Counted from the first letter of the stretch, positions 44,250-56,315 are shown. The stretch: DNA of 64,000 bases from Picochlorum sp. 'celeri' (GCA_010909725.1 JAACMV010000001.1:41653-105652), one strand, 5' to 3'. Made by a program: numbers and translations. Notes: generated by a model from the letters alone, not told the origin.

Positions 44250-45109
44250 ATGTTTGGTCGAATGAGCACGACGCTGTGTCATCGAACCACGGTGTTCCGA
44301 CGAGCAAGCACACCTTGTTTCCAGAGGAATCGTTGCTCTTGGACCATTGTACCACGGAGTGTCGGATCAGGATCGAATACTTCAAACGTAGATGGATCAA
44401 AGCCAAGGAAGATACCCCCTGTGAAGAGGATCACGAGAGGTGAGGTTGTATGACCTTTTTTTTTCTACCAGCAGTGGCAGTTTTGCTGCCAGTGTACAGG
44501 AGAGAGAGAGAGTGTGTGTGACTTGATCTGATGGACAACGATGCAACAATGTTTTGTAGATGATGTGACGATACAGTTTGCCCGAAGTTCTGGTGCGGTG
44601 GGCAGAATGTGAACAAGGTGAATACCAAAGTTGATATGAGGCTCAATTTGACTGTGGACTGGTTGGATGAAGAGGTGGCTGATGCAGTTCGCAGGATGCA
44701 GAAGAAACGTATTAATAAAGATGGTGAACTAGTCATCATGTCCCAGCGGACGAGATCGCAACTGTGGCGTTATTCGTGATACATTCATGCATTCACTCCT
44801 ACATGTGTGGTTGACTGATGTGTGGTTGACTCTTGTTGCAGAGGGAAACATTGAAGACGCCCTAGAAAAGGTGCAAGAAATTTTAGATGATGCGCATCGG
44901 ACGACGTTTGCCGATTGAAGAAGACCCCGAGAAGAAGAAACAGATTGAAAAGCAGTTGCAAAAAGGTAACGAGGCCCGTTTGAAAAAAGAAGCAGTTGAA
45001 AGGTGACAAGAAGAAGGAGAGGCGATCGGGTAAGAACATTAAAGATGGTAATTTAGAAAGTCAGACCTTTGATTTCAAATCTCGCTCGAGTTGCGAAGCA
45101 TTCTTGAAG
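44250..45109 (+). CDS. ICT1: ICT1-type peptidyl-tRNA hydrolase (GGQ domain), mitochondrial
   Basis: Release-factor-like hydrolase of the mitochondrial large ribosomal subunit that frees stalled peptidyl-tRNA. The leader MFGRMSTTLCHRTTVFRRAS looks mitochondrial. Exon 1 ends KRITR; an intron of about 120 nt (GTGAGG...TGTAG) leads to DDVTIQFARSSGAxGQNVNK, where the catalytic GGQ appears once one G is added in the GG run near 44602. Then VNTKVDMRLNLTVDWLDEEV, KRINKDGELVIMSQRTRSQ, a second intron (about 44763-44841), and NIEDALEKVQEIL. The C-terminal tail is basic (KQIEKQLQKGNEARL, then after a break KGDKKKERRSGK), as in mL62/ICT1. If the tail runs to 45109 it overlaps the convergent HAD gene. Confidence 0.78.
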
Positions 45110-45831
45110 TGAATTGCCTGGAGTCCAGCATCCATTCGCTGCTGCAATGTTGGGGTCTCTATCGTCTACAAACAACAAATCCCTCGGATTTCTTCGGGAA
45201 TGTTTGATCACGCATTCAAAACTCTCTTGCCTTTTGGCTTTCTCTTGCCTTTTAGCGGCCCTTCACAACTCACGTAGTTCCATTGAAGATACTTGCTCAG
45301 CTGTAATTTTTCCTCAATGTACTGGTACCACACAGGATAATTTGAGAAATGCGCGTATTTCGTACCCAGATGCATTCAACCTGCATAATATATCCTCGAT
45401 GCCGTCGATGTATTCGTACGAATCCCGCATCATGTGCACTAATCCATCCTTGTCACAACTCTCCCATCCTTGAAAAAAGTTGGCAATCAGCTCATCCTCT
45501 GAAATCTCGCCGTGCTCAAACCGAACCCACATATCGGGATGTTTTTGTTCCAACAACTGCACATATGCGATGGGTAACGAAGGGCATCATTTGAACTGGA
45601 CAATGGATACAATACCTCTTCAAAGGCAAGGCCAAAATGCGCGGGCATGCGCTCATAGAACGGGTCCCGCACTATAGTATCCATGATATCGAACAATAAC
45701 AATGGATCTCGATGCTGCTGTGGCGCGGACATGGTCGCCCGTGCTCTGAACGTGGTGGTGTGACTCTGAGACAACAAGGTGCGGTGGACCCATCCGTGAT
45801 TTCTCGAGGACAGGAATCTCCGGGATGCCAT
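45053..45831 (-). CDS. HAD-superfamily hydrolase, organelle-targeted
   Basis: Leader MASRRFLSSRNHGWVHRTLL, rich in Arg/Ser, suggests plastid or mitochondrial import. HAD motif I follows as DPLLLFDIMDTIVRDPFY (DxMDT variant of DxDxT). An intron at about 45559-45619 (GTATTG...GCAG) leads to LLEQKHPDMWVRFEHGEISE, then GIEDILCRLNASGYEIRAF. After single-base breaks near 45345 and 45230 the protein continues SNYPVWYQYIEEKLQL, WNYVSCEGPLKGK and ends with a motif IV-like DLLFVDDRDPNIAAA. This matches the plant/algal HAD proteins with PVWY and SCEG blocks. Phosphatase of unknown substrate. Confidence 0.75.
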
Positions 45832-46071
45832 ATCACTCACACATTATCATGACATTAATAATTCAGCTCTGCTGTGGGCTACACAGTCTTCCTGTCCAAG
45901 GCATTGTCACAAGGGTGCCCGTAAATAAAAATTTCTTCTCGGTATCGGGTGAGAAGAACCCTGGCATTTCGCTTTCTAGAACAAAGAATCGTATTCAATA
46001 AAAATTACTGATATATACGTATGACTCTATGAGTGTACATTGTCTGTTCTGAGTCATCGTACGTGTTTCGA
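45832..46071. promoter_or_regulatory. Divergent region between HAD and WDR26/GID7-like genes
   Basis: 240 bp between divergent start codons; AT-rich near 45920-46020 (aataaaaatttcttctcgg, caataaaaattactgatat). No gene or repeat seen. Confidence 0.3.
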
Positions 46072-47846
46072 ATGGGTCAATCGCAGCAAGCAACGGGTCC
46101 GAGGGAGTACATTGGTCCCAGATGTATGATTGATAAAACCCAGTATATCCGATTGATTGAACAAGCTCTCGGGAACCTGGGGTACGGAGATGTTGCTGCG
46201 GAGCTCGAACGTGTCTCGGTGCGTGTTGAGAAGAATGTGGGTGATTTGTATGCATATGCATGCGAATAATGTGTCTATATGCTTATTTCAGGGCGTAGAA
46301 ATGCAACCATTGGTAGCAAGGAGGTTCCGTGAGGCTGTTTTGAAAGGTGACGTGTCTACAGCGCTGTCCCTCCTGGGTGAGTTGGGCAGCGACGCGAATA
46401 GCGTTGAGCAGGCGAGGTATTTGCTATTGTGCAATCATTATGCGTCTTTAGTGGAGAGTGGAGAGTCCCAAGCGGCATTGAAGTATCTTAGGGAACAGAT
46501 TCAGCCGTTGGAGAGCCAGTTAGTTGCGAGGGATGGTCCTCGGCTTACCAATGCACCGCAGTCGTTGTCCTACCTTGCCGCCATGCTTCTCGATAGAAGC
46601 TCTCATCCTTGTCCACCGAAGAGATTGAGGGATGACGTGAATGAGGAGAGGCAAGAGAGGCTTTTGTCTGATTTGCAGAGGCTTCTATCGCCAGAGGTTC
46701 TCATGCCTGAGAACAGGTTGGAAGTGTTGCTGGAGCAGGCTGTCACGTCGCAGATTGAAAAGTGCAGATATCATAATACTCGAAATCCTAGGGTTTCGTT
46801 GATGACGGATTATAAAGCTGGTCCCGAGTGCCTTCCGACGGTGCCGTATCACAGGTTGTCTTTCCACACGGATGAGGTGTGGGTGGTTCAATTTAGTCCC
46901 GATGGCAAGTTATTGCTGAGCGCATCTAAAGATGGGAGCGCTGTTTTATGGAATGTTCAAAATATAGAATCTGTGGCCCTCAAGGGGGTCCTGTACAGTG
47001 GAAGTGCCCCAATAAATATTGCTGCGTTAGTCCATCTGGTGAGGAGGTACTACTTGGATCAGGAGATGGGAAAATTCGTGTAATTTGAAGTAAGCACTGC
47101 AAAGAAACTGATAGAGATACAAATAGGTAGTGTGACTGAAGGGATATCGGCCGCAATGTGGGCAAAACGGTTCTTTCAAGAATAGCTGTCACAATGCAAC
47201 AAAGAATTGCGTTTGATAAATATTGGTCCAGAGCAGGGGCAAAATGGAGAATGGCTGCTCGAGTATAGAACCCGACTGGATCAGCATGCATATGATACTG
47301 TCCTCAGTGCAGATGGTGGTGACGTTTGTGTCAGTGGGGTCAGGATAGGATGCTGCGATTTACGAGAATGTCTGACAATAAGGTTGTCACTAGGGGCCCA
47401 GAGCCTACTGCTGTTACCTGTCTGTCAAGGTCACCAGATGGAAGATTTTGGCATCAAACCTTTCAAATGGAGGCATACACGTCTGGCAGCTTGGAAACTT
47501 GGAGCCTATCTCAGACGACAGGAATCCATTGGCGGAGAACGAGGACCCATTGGACAAGCTGCCCCATGAGCCACTGTACGTGCTCAAGGGTCTCAAACTG
47601 TCTCATCCAGGAAGATTTGTCATTCGCAGCTCTTTTGGTGGGGCAAATAATGCATTTGTGGGACAGGGAGCGAATCTTCCCTAATACACATTTGGCACAG
47701 GGAGTCTTCTGCTCTTGTAGCCTCGGTAGAGGGCCACAGTGCCACTGTGAATGCAGTTGCATGGAACCCTCTGGGACGACCATATGCTCGCATCCGCCTC
47801 AGACGACCATGAGGTGATTATTTGGGTGTCGCAAAAGTCCGTTTGA
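46072..47846 (+). CDS. WDR26: WDR26/GID7-like LisH-CTLH-WD40 protein (CTLH/GID ubiquitin ligase)
   Basis: GID7/WDR26 is the oligomerising, substrate-recruiting subunit of the GID/CTLH E3 ligase. The LisH segment QYIRLIEQALGNLGYGDVAA is interrupted by an intron (46219-46291, 73 nt) that joins ELERVS to GVEMQPLV. The CTLH segment FREAVLKGDVSTALSLLGEL follows, then WD repeats: HTDEVWVVQFSPDGKLLLSA, GEEVLLGSGDGKIRV, AVTCLSRSPDGR, ASNLSNGGIHVWQLG, HIWHRESSALVASVEGHSAT and MLASASDDHEVIIWVSQKSV*. At least five single-base breaks separate these pieces after 47020. The stop is 71 bp from the poly(T) of the inverted LINE array. Confidence 0.83.
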
Positions 47847-47875
47847 CTTAATATCATTTACAGTAAATCTCGCCC

Positions 47876-47914
47876 GCCGCATGTAATAAACCAATCGCAA
47901 GACGAAGAGAGCGT
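47876..47914 (+). repeat. Border motif, copy 2
   Basis: GCCGCATGTAATAAACCAATCG and ACGAAGAGAGCGT, same as the motif at 13791-13832 on the opposite strand. It lies between the WDR26 stop and the LINE poly(T) at 47918. Confidence 0.7.
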
Positions 47915-47915
47915 T

Positions 47916-47917
<2 letters not shown>

Positions 47918-47948
<31 letters not shown>

Positions 47949-50900
47949 GTTCTGTAAGCATACAAAGAAGTGAGAAAATCTCGACTGACACGGAGTTGGC
48001 CTGCTGCCTCAATGCAGGTGGTCCTCCCAGCAGGGCTCCTGAATCAAGAGAACCTTGACCAGTGGAGCTCTGCCACGTGTGCATGAAGCCAACCATGCAC
48101 AGGTGCCCAGATACCTGCCCAGGTGATGTGGGGGTTGCACCCACTAAAAACTCACTCCTTATATACCACAGTCCACGTGTTCCACAGAGCGCCTCGGCGT
48201 GGGGTCTCTGAGAGGAGTCTCAGAAACCTCACTGGAAGTGCTCCGTGAGAACTGCCGTACCCAGGGGGCGTCGGCTCTTGGGGTAGTGGGCGCCTCAGCA
48301 TGACTCTCCAAAAGAGCTGAGGCCTGTGGTTGAGAGCCACCATGATCTTCCAACGAAAGACCATGGGCACCACTTGACTCTCGGTGACCTATGTTGTGAG
48401 GGGAGGTTGCCTCCTCCCTCGCCCTGTCCCGTGCCTCCATCAAAGACAACCACTTCCTCTGATCCCCACAGCTTTCCCATATGGGTGGGCATACTAATCC
48501 CCAAAAAATGGGCTGTGGCGATGCACAGGGGGACAGGGGCTTGAGTAACATGCTCGGAGGATGCTGTAGGAGCAAACTCTGGATGTTCTCCTCTGGCTGA
48601 CCCCAACAACCATTGCCAAGGGTCCACTCCAGTTTCCTGATGAGCGGTGATGGCCTTGGCGATCCAATCTCCCAGCACTTGGTCGCGAATCACCGCGTAT
48701 GCCGGGCAGTGAAGCAAGAGATGTTCGAGAGAGTCCTCCGTGTGGCTTTCGCAGCTGGCGCACCAGGAGCGATAGGAGGGAGGAAGCAGCCGAGCTCGAG
48801 AGCCTCGGGCAGCATTCCAGATCCCTCCTGTGCGGGCCCGTGCCAGCCAGTGAAGCCACGAGAGTACCCCTCCGCAGTCGAATATGAAAGATAATTATTG
48901 TAGAGGAATAATTAGCTTCCATATATGCGTTGTACCCTGAAGAGTGGCTCCTGTCGGTGGCGAGGTGACGTTCCCATGTGATGAATTGGACCTGTTTGGC
49001 GAGTTGCTTGGGGGTCTTGTCGAGGGGCGAGAATCCATGTCGATTCTGTAACCTCGTCATGAAGGCCTTGGTGCGTTGGACCAGCGTGTGTTTGCCCCTC
49101 CTGGCTGGAAGGCTAAACAAGGTGCCAATCCAAGTCCCAAGGTCTTGGCCACTTCCTCCAGGCTCGGGCTGCTCTCCCTGCAGCGATGGCAGGAAGGGTG
49201 GGGAGTTCCAGCTCAGTGGATAGTGTCGAGGACGCTATCGTATGAGTGGCCTTGCCCCCTGACAGCCATGTTGAGAGCCATGGAGAGCACTCGTTGGAGC
49301 GGTTGCATCGCGGTGCGCCCGCTCGAGCCAAAACAGTTCGCCTCCGTATGCCAATTGAGGGATCAGTTGTCCCTTGATGGCCAGCAGCTTGCTCTTCAGG
49401 GGGATAGAGGGCGTCGCCAGCATAGGTCGCATGGCTCGGAGCGTCGCCAAGCCTTTGGCACGTCTGTCGAGGATGATGTCCCTCACGTCGAGGCGTGGGG
49501 TGACAACAATCCCGAGATACGTGTACTTGTCGACTACTGGAATGGTACCCGCGTTGGATGGTGAAGGGGCCAATGGTGGGTCGAGGCAGCTGTGTAGAAT
49601 CACCTACGCCCAGTGCCATGACGCCACACTTGGCGTGTCCCACCTCCATGCCGAAGCGGTCACACCAGTCTCCGAACGTGTTGAGCGAGTCCTGCAGCTC
49701 TGCTTCTGACTCGGCCAGGATGACTGTGTCGTCTGCGAAGAGCAGGCCAGGAATACGAGGGTCTTCATCAGCGTGCGGGTCGCGAAGATTCGGGACCGTC
49801 ACGCCTCGGATCCCATCCAGCGCCGAGTCGATGAAGAGATCGAACAGGACTGGGCTCAACGTATCGCCTTGCTTGACACCTCTATGCAATGGGAACGTAC
49901 CTGTGGAAGTAAGAGTACCTGCAGAGCATTTGAAACCAGCGTGAGAATACAGCGTGGAATGAAGTTCAAACACGCGCCGTTGATCCCCCGAGAACTAAGT
50001 ACATGAAGAAGGCACCGATGGGGGACCATATCGAATGCCTTCCTCAGATCTATAAATGCAGCAAAGGTGACCTGGTCCACTTGGCGTCGGCGGAGGGCAA
50101 TCTCGTAGAGCGTCGCAGCTTGAGCTGGGCATTCCTGTAGTCTCCTGAATCCAGCTTGTTCCTTTCTGAGTCCTCTGGGTCCTTCTATAAGATGTGTGTG
50201 CAGCCTGTCTGATATCACCCTGGTAGTGAGTTTGAGGAGGCAGTCGATGAGTGAGATGCCTCGGTGATTATCCAACAACGTAGCATCTTTGTGTGGCTTG
50301 GGGATGCTGATGATCAGGCTGCTGTGCATGTCTTCTGGGATGTCGCCATGAAAGATAGAGTTAACGGCTTCCAGCAGCATTCTTCCCATTGGTGTTGTGG
50401 GTTCCAACCTAGGGGTGTCTTCTTTGCAGAGTTTGTACACCTCGTTTGTGATGCCATCCATTCCTGGTGCTTTGCCTGTTGCAGAGGTGGCGAGAGCTGC
50501 TTGTATCTCCGGCCACGTGATGTCTCTATTCAGTTCCAAAACAGTTGGTCGCTGTGGCAAGGGGCATCGCTCGGCCCAGGACGCAAGGGGAGTGGTATCT
50601 GCGTCGCCTGCCAATGTGCTGTAATGCTGCTCCGTCGTGTGCAAAATGGCTTCATTGCTCAGTTGCAGCTGATTATTTGGTCCTTTCACGGGCTGCAGTG
50701 TCTGTGGGCGTCTCTGTTTGCCTTGTAGAACGTTAATGAACTTCCAGAAGATGGGACTGGAAGGTCCTGATGCTGCAGCCCGGTGCACAAATTTGTGAAA
50801 ACTGGATGTCTGGTCACGCCTGACCAATCGCCTCGCTTCCTGGTGTAATGCCTTGTATGTTGCCATCGTATCTGTGTTGAGGTTTCTGTACATCTCCAGT

Positions 50901-51661
50901 CGCGCCTTGTTTCGTTTCCGTAGCACTGTGCGCGTTCTGTGTGCAAGCTTTCTGATGGGCTTTTCTCGATGGCATGTGGTCTGGAAGCATTCTTGCTGGT
51001 CAAGAATCCTGTGCAATGTGTCTTTGAATTTTCCCTGTAAAGCTTTCTGCGTGTGTGTCGTCCGAGTCTGTGTGTTCCATGTCAGCCTCCATGTCCTCCG
51101 TAGTCTGTAGCAAGTCGTCCCAATAGTTGTGCTCCGTAATGTCTTTGGCAGTCCCTATGTGATCCAGCCGCAGTTTCTTCCTTGGTGGCGGTGGGATATC
51201 GCGTTGTCCTTCGTATCTGCATTTCACAGCGAGTGGCCAGTGGTCTGAGGATGCCTCTGTGGTGAGTACCCTGGCTGATAGCAGGTGAGCCCGGGCATGT
51301 TCGTTCACCAGAATGTGGTCTATCGCGCTTCCTTGTGTGTACGGCCTCCAGAATGTCGTGGCATCTCCTCGCACTGGCAGCAAATCTAATGGCCATCCTC
51401 TCCGTGCTATAAGTGTGCTCATGGCCTCCAAGTCGTGATTGAAGTCCCCCATGATGACGATGGGAGTCCCCGGTCGTTCCGCTGTGATCCTGTGTATGTC
51501 TGCATCCAGTTTGTTCAACGTCTCACGCCGATCGTCTCTCAGATGCTCCCCTGGTACATATATGGTGGCGATGTAGCAGGTGACTGGCATCAATTGGTGC
51601 ACTTGGGCCCATATGATGTTGGGATGGGCATACACTTCTCTGAGCTCTGTCGTGGGCAAGC
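47918..51661 (-). mobile_element. LINE copy 4, 5'-truncated, inverted
   Basis: Poly(T) at 47918-47947 is the poly(A) tail of a - strand copy. The 5' end stops inside the endonuclease coding region (equivalent to copy 1 position about 230) and is fused directly to the poly(A) of copy 5 (poly(T) 51662-51682). 5' truncation is typical of target-primed reverse transcription. Confidence 0.93.
48159..51659 (-). pseudogene. LINE copy 4 polyprotein, 5'-truncated and frame-broken
   Basis: Begins within SLPTTELREVYAHPN of the endonuclease. The SDHWPL motif is intact and in frame (TTEASSDHW, near 51245), unlike in copies 1 and 2. The RT frame is open at 49856-51016 and, after a break near 49955, at 49113-49973 with FADD near 49727-49738. 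The Cys/His motif is near 48720-48770 and the stop at 48159. Breaks lie near 51035, 49955, 49550, 49330 and 48450. Confidence 0.85.
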
Positions 51662-54600
51662 TTTTTTTTTTTTTTTTTTTTTGGTTCTGTAAGCATACAA
51701 AGAAGTGAGAAAATCTCGACTGACACGGAGTTGGCCTGCTGCCTCAAATGCAGGTGGTCCTCCCAGCAGGGCTCCTGAATCAAGAGAACCTCGACCATGT
51801 GGAGCTCTGCCACGTGTGCATGAAGCCAACCATGCACAGGTGCCCAGATACCTGCCCAGGTGATGTGGGGGTTGCACCCACTAAAAACTCACTCCTTATA
51901 TACCACAGTCCACGTGTTCCACAGAGCGCCTCGGCGTGGGGTCTCTGAGAGGAGTCTCAGAAACCTCACTGGAAGTGCGCCGTGAGAACTGCCGTACCCA
52001 GGGGGCGTCGGCTCTTGGGGTAGTGGGCGCCTCAGCATGACTCTCCAAAAGAGCTGAGGCCTGTGGTTGAGAGCCACCATGATCTTCCAACGAAAGACCA
52101 TGGGCACCACTTGACTCTCGGTGACCTATGTTGTGAGGGGAGGTTGCCTCCTCCCTCGCCCTGTCCCGTGCCTCCATCAAAGACACCACTTCCTCTGATC
52201 CCCACAGCTTTCCCATATGGGTGGGCATACTAATCCCCAAAAAATGGGCTGTGGCGATGCACAGGGGGACAGGGGCTTGAGTAACATGCTCGGAGGATGC
52301 TGTAGGAGCAAACTCTGGATGTTCTCCTCTGGCTGACCCCAACAACCATTGCCAAGGGTCCACTCCAGTTTCCTGATGAGCGGTGATGGCCTTGGCGATC
52401 CAATCTCCCAGCACTTGGTCGCGAATCACCGCGTATGCCGGGCAGTGAAGCAAGAGATGTTCGAGAGAGTCCTCCGTGTGGCTGTCGCAGCTGGCGCACC
52501 AGGAGCGATAGGAGGGAGGAAGCAGCCGAGCTCGAGAGCCTCGGGCAGCATTCCAGATCCCTCCTGTGCGGGCCCGTGCCAGCCAGTGAAAGCCACGAGA
52601 GTACCCCTCCGCAGTCGAATATGAAAGATAATTATTTGTAGAGGAATAATTAGCTTCCATATATGCGTTGTACCCTGAAGAGTGGCTCCTGTCGGCGGCG
52701 AGGTGACGTTCCCATGTGATGAATTGGACCTGTTTGGCGAGTTGCTTGGGGGTCTTGTCGAGGGGCGAGAATCCATGTCGATTCTGTAACCTCGTCATGA
52801 AGGCCTTGGTGCGTTGGACCAGCGTGTGTTTGCCCCTCCTGGCTGGAAGGCTAAACAAGGTGCCAATCCAAGTCCCAAGGTCTGGCCACTTCCTCCAGGC
52901 TCGGGCTGCTCTCCCTGCAGCGATGGCAGGGAGGGTGGGGAGTTCCAGCTCAGTGGATAGTGTCGAGGACGCTATCGTATGAGTGGCCTTGCCCCTGACA
53001 GCCATGTTGAGAGCCATGGAGAGCACTCGTTGGAGCGGTTGCATCGCCGTGCGCCCGCTCGAGCCAAACAGTTCGCCTCCGTAGGCCAGCTGAGGGATCA
53101 GTTGTCCCTTGATGGCCAGCAGCTTGCTCTTCAGGGGGATAGAGGGCGTCGCCAGCATGGGGCGCATGGCTCGGAGCGTCGCCAAGCCTTTGGCACGTCT
53201 GTCGAGGATGATGTCCCTCACGTCGAGGCGTGGGGTGACAACAATCCCGAGATACGTGTACTTGTCGACTACTGGAATGGTACCGCGTTGGATGGTGAAG
53301 GGGCCAATGGTGGGTCGAGGCAGCTGTGTAGAATCACCTACGCCCAGTGCCATGACGCCACACTTGGCGTGTCCCACCTCCATGCCGAAGCGGTCACACC
53401 AGTCTCCGAACGTGTTGAGCGAGTCCTGCAGCTCTGCTTCCGACTCGGCCAGGATGACTGTGTCGTCTGCGAAGAGCAGGCCAGGAATACGAGGGGTCTT
53501 CATCAGCGTGCGGGTCGCGAAGATTCGGGACCGTCACGCCTCGGATCCCATCCAGTGCCGAGTCGATGAAGAGATCGAACAGGACTGGGCTCAACGTATC
53601 GCCTTGCTTGACGCCTCTATGCAATGGGAACGTACCTGTGGAAGTAAGAGTACCTGCAGAGCATTTGAAACCAGCGTGAGAATACAGCGTGGAGATGAAG
53701 TTCAAACACGCGCCGTTGATCCCCCGAGAACTAAGTACATGAAGAAGGCACCGATGGGGGACCATATCGAATGCCTTCCTCAGATCTATAAATGCAGCAA
53801 AGGTGACCTGGTCCACTTGGCGTCGGCGGAGGGCAATCTCGTAGAGCGTCGCAGCTTGAGCTGGGCATTCCTGTAGTCTCCTGAATCCAGCTTGTTCCTT
53901 TCTGAGTCCTCTGGGTCCTTCTATAAGATGTGTGTGCAGCCTGTCTGATATCACCCTGGTAGTGAGTTTGAGGAGGCAGTCGATGAGTGAGATGCCTCGG
54001 TGATTATCCAACAACGTAGCATCTTTGTGTGGCTTGGGGATGCTGATGATCAGGCTGCTGTGCATGTCTTCTGGGATGTCGCCATGAAAGATAGAGTTGA
54101 CGGCTTCCAACAGCATTCTTCCCATTGGTGTTGTGGGTTCCAACCTGGGGGGTGTCTTCTTTTGCAGAGTTTGTACACCTCGTTTGTGATGCCATCCATT
54201 CCTGGTGCTTTGCCTGTTGCAGAGGTGGCCAGAGCTGCTTGTATCTCCGGCCCACGTGATGTCTCTATTCAGTTCCAAAACAGTTGGTCGCTGGGGCAAG
54301 GGGCATCGCTCGGCCCAGGACGCAAGGGGGGTGGGTATCTGCGTCTCCTGCCAATGTGCTGTAATGCTATGCTGCTCCGTCGTGTGCAAAATGGCTTCGT
54401 TGCTCAGTTGCAGCTGGTTATTTGGTCCTTTCACGGGCTGCAGTGTCTGTGGGCGTCTCTGTTTGCCTTGTAGAATATTGATGAACTTCCAGAAGATGGG
54501 ACTGGAAGGTCCTGATGCTGCAGCCCTGTGTACAAATTTGTGGAAACTGGATGTCTGGTCACGCCTGACTCAATCGCCTCGCTTCCTGGTGTAATGCCTT

Positions 54601-55101
54601 GTATGTTGCCATCGTATCTGTGTTGAGGTTTCTCTGTACATCTCCAGTCGTTGCCTGGTTTCGTTTTCGTAGCACTGTGCGCGTTCTGTGTGCGAGCTTT
54701 CTGATGGGCTTTCTTCCTCGATGGCATGTGGTTTGGAAGCATTCTTGCTGGTCAAGAATCCTGTGCAATGTGTCTTTGAATTTTCCTGTAAGGCTTTCTG
54801 TTTGTGTGTCGTCTGAGTCTGTGTGTTCCATGTCAGCCTCACCATCCTACGTCCCTAGTCTGTAGCAAGTGTCCCAATAGTTGTGCTCCGTAATGTCTCT
54901 TGCAGTCCCAATGTGATCCAGCCGCAGTTTCTTCCTTGGTGAGGGCGGGATATCGCGTTGTCCTTAGTATCGACATTTCACAGCGAGTGGCCAGTGGTCT
55001 GAGGATGCTTCTGTGGTGAGTACCCATGGCTGATAGCAGTTGAGCCGGGCATGTTCGTTCACCAGAATGTGGTCTATAGGCTTCCTTGTGTGTAGGCCTC
55101 A
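51662..55101 (-). mobile_element. LINE copy 5, inverted, interrupted by assembly gap
   Basis: 21-nt poly(T) at 51662-51682, then the family 3' UTR and coding region reading leftward. Sequence near the gap (54840-55101) is still element (endonuclease end) but noisier than elsewhere. The right side of the gap at 55202 is not element sequence, so the 5' end is lost in or near the gap. Confidence 0.92.
51896..55101 (-). pseudogene. LINE copy 5 polyprotein, incomplete and frame-broken
   Basis: The 3' half is the cleanest of all copies: a 535-codon frame at 51896-53503 from before FADD (about 53460-53471) to the stop in TATATAA. Upstream, 53394-54434 covers RT motifs with one break near 53500 (extra G in GGGG). 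Between 54150 and 55100 breaks come every ~100 bp, suggesting low consensus quality next to the gap. Confidence 0.83.
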
Positions 55102-55201
55102 NNNNNNNNNNNNNNNNNNNNNNNNNNNNNNNNNNNNNNNNNNNNNNNNNNNNNNNNNNNNNNNNNNNNNNNNNNNNNNNNNNNNNNNNNNNNNNNNNNN
55201 N
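55102..55201. other. Assembly gap (100 N)
   Basis: Exactly 100 N, the conventional size for a gap of unknown length. It sits at the 5' end of the inverted LINE array, where identical repeats would break an assembly. Confidence 0.99.
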
Positions 55202-55370
55202 AACGCTGTGCCTATGTCGTTCTCCCGGGCCAAGGGTAATGAGGGTAAATAACGCAGTACTAGCACCCACTCCGCCACACAAACAAAAAATAAACACGGA
55301 CTGCCGAAGAAACGGTGCCCCACGGTGATTAATATTGAATAAATGGATAATTAAAACATCATTCAGGAGG

Positions 55371-55690
55371 AGTCCCTCCGTGGTGACCGCGTCGGTTTCC
55401 ACGCCAACCGACGGTCGTCGATTCCATTCGCGTCGCGACGGTTGGGACGAAGACGCCGAGAATCGTGACTTTGTGGGCATAAGGGAGCGTCATTCTTGCT
55501 TTAAAAATATATATGAGTCAAAAGAGCGAATGGCCGACCACCACGGAGCACAACAGGGTTCCAACAACAACAACCGTTCCACGGGAATGTCATGACAACA
55601 ATGACAGTCACAACCATTCCGGAGCCGCGACGTTGAGGCCTCTTTCTTCTGATGACTGTGTTCTAACACAGTGTTGAATACAAGTCACGA
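55371..55690. repeat. Degenerate interspersed repeat family B, copy 1
   Basis: Shares blocks, in the same order and spacing, with 60331-60640: GTCGTCGATTCCATTCGCGT then GGTTGGGACGA, and ~100 bp later GTTCCACGGGAATG, a CCACGACnTCCAGGACCTCT-like block, and CTTTCTnCTGATG. Partial third copy at 59610-59740. No coding potential. Confidence 0.6.
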
Positions 55691-55879
55691 AAACAGACAA
55701 ATCCAAAGTCGACGTGACTGTATGTTTGGGGGAGATTCGCGTCGTTGTCTCGAATGCGTGAGCACACTCCTCGCGTGGGTTGGTCTTCCTGCATGTGTGA
55801 CAAATGATCTTACTGGCTTCTTGGATGAGTTATTACGATATATAGTAGCCCCTCAAATCCCACATACATGTCCCACAGG

Positions 55880-56315
55880 GAGCTCAGGGCTCTCGTCTTG
55901 ATGGCTGCTATCTGTTGTTGAGGCGGTTTTATGTGGTCGTGTCCATTATTATACCCCAGAATGCAGCATTGCTTGTAGCCTATATCAGCACCTTGCCACA
56001 GGTCTTGGCATTCCAGTCACCCAGGTGTTGCACTCCATTTGGACCAACCAGCCTCCATCACCTCTTCCATACCCCTCGGACACTTGGTATCTCATCGTGG
56101 TGGCGTGCAGTTATAGCTTGGATGATATTCGACGACAGATCTTCAAGGCCTCGGCAGACGCTACATCTGCCCAGTTTATTGACACCCTCATCAGCACATT
56201 CAATGAGGTATTAGATGCTTATAAAGATAGCCTTTCTCCCGGGTCGGCAGCTCAGACATGTCTCCCCATCATTCGTTGGCGAGATGCTGAGAACCGCTGG
56301 GAACTTGCCAGGTAG
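55880..56315 (+). pseudogene. Weak coding segment, unknown
   Basis: The frame 55905-56315 reads VVEAVLCGRVHYYTPECSIA, CSLYQHLATGLGIPVTQVLH, then DTWYLIVVACSYSLDDIRRQ and FIDTLISTFNEVLDAYKDSL before a stop. Its composition is protein-like, unlike the surrounding repeats, and a preceding frame (about 55720-55905: FLDELLRYIVAPQIPHT) could be joined by single-base changes. No start codon context and no family recognised; it could be a gene remnant. Confidence 0.3.

Noticed and set aside
38000..47850. Block of seven pseudogenes
   Set aside because: Breaks are single bases mostly in homopolymers and conservation continues after each one; unrelated housekeeping genes are unlikely to decay together.
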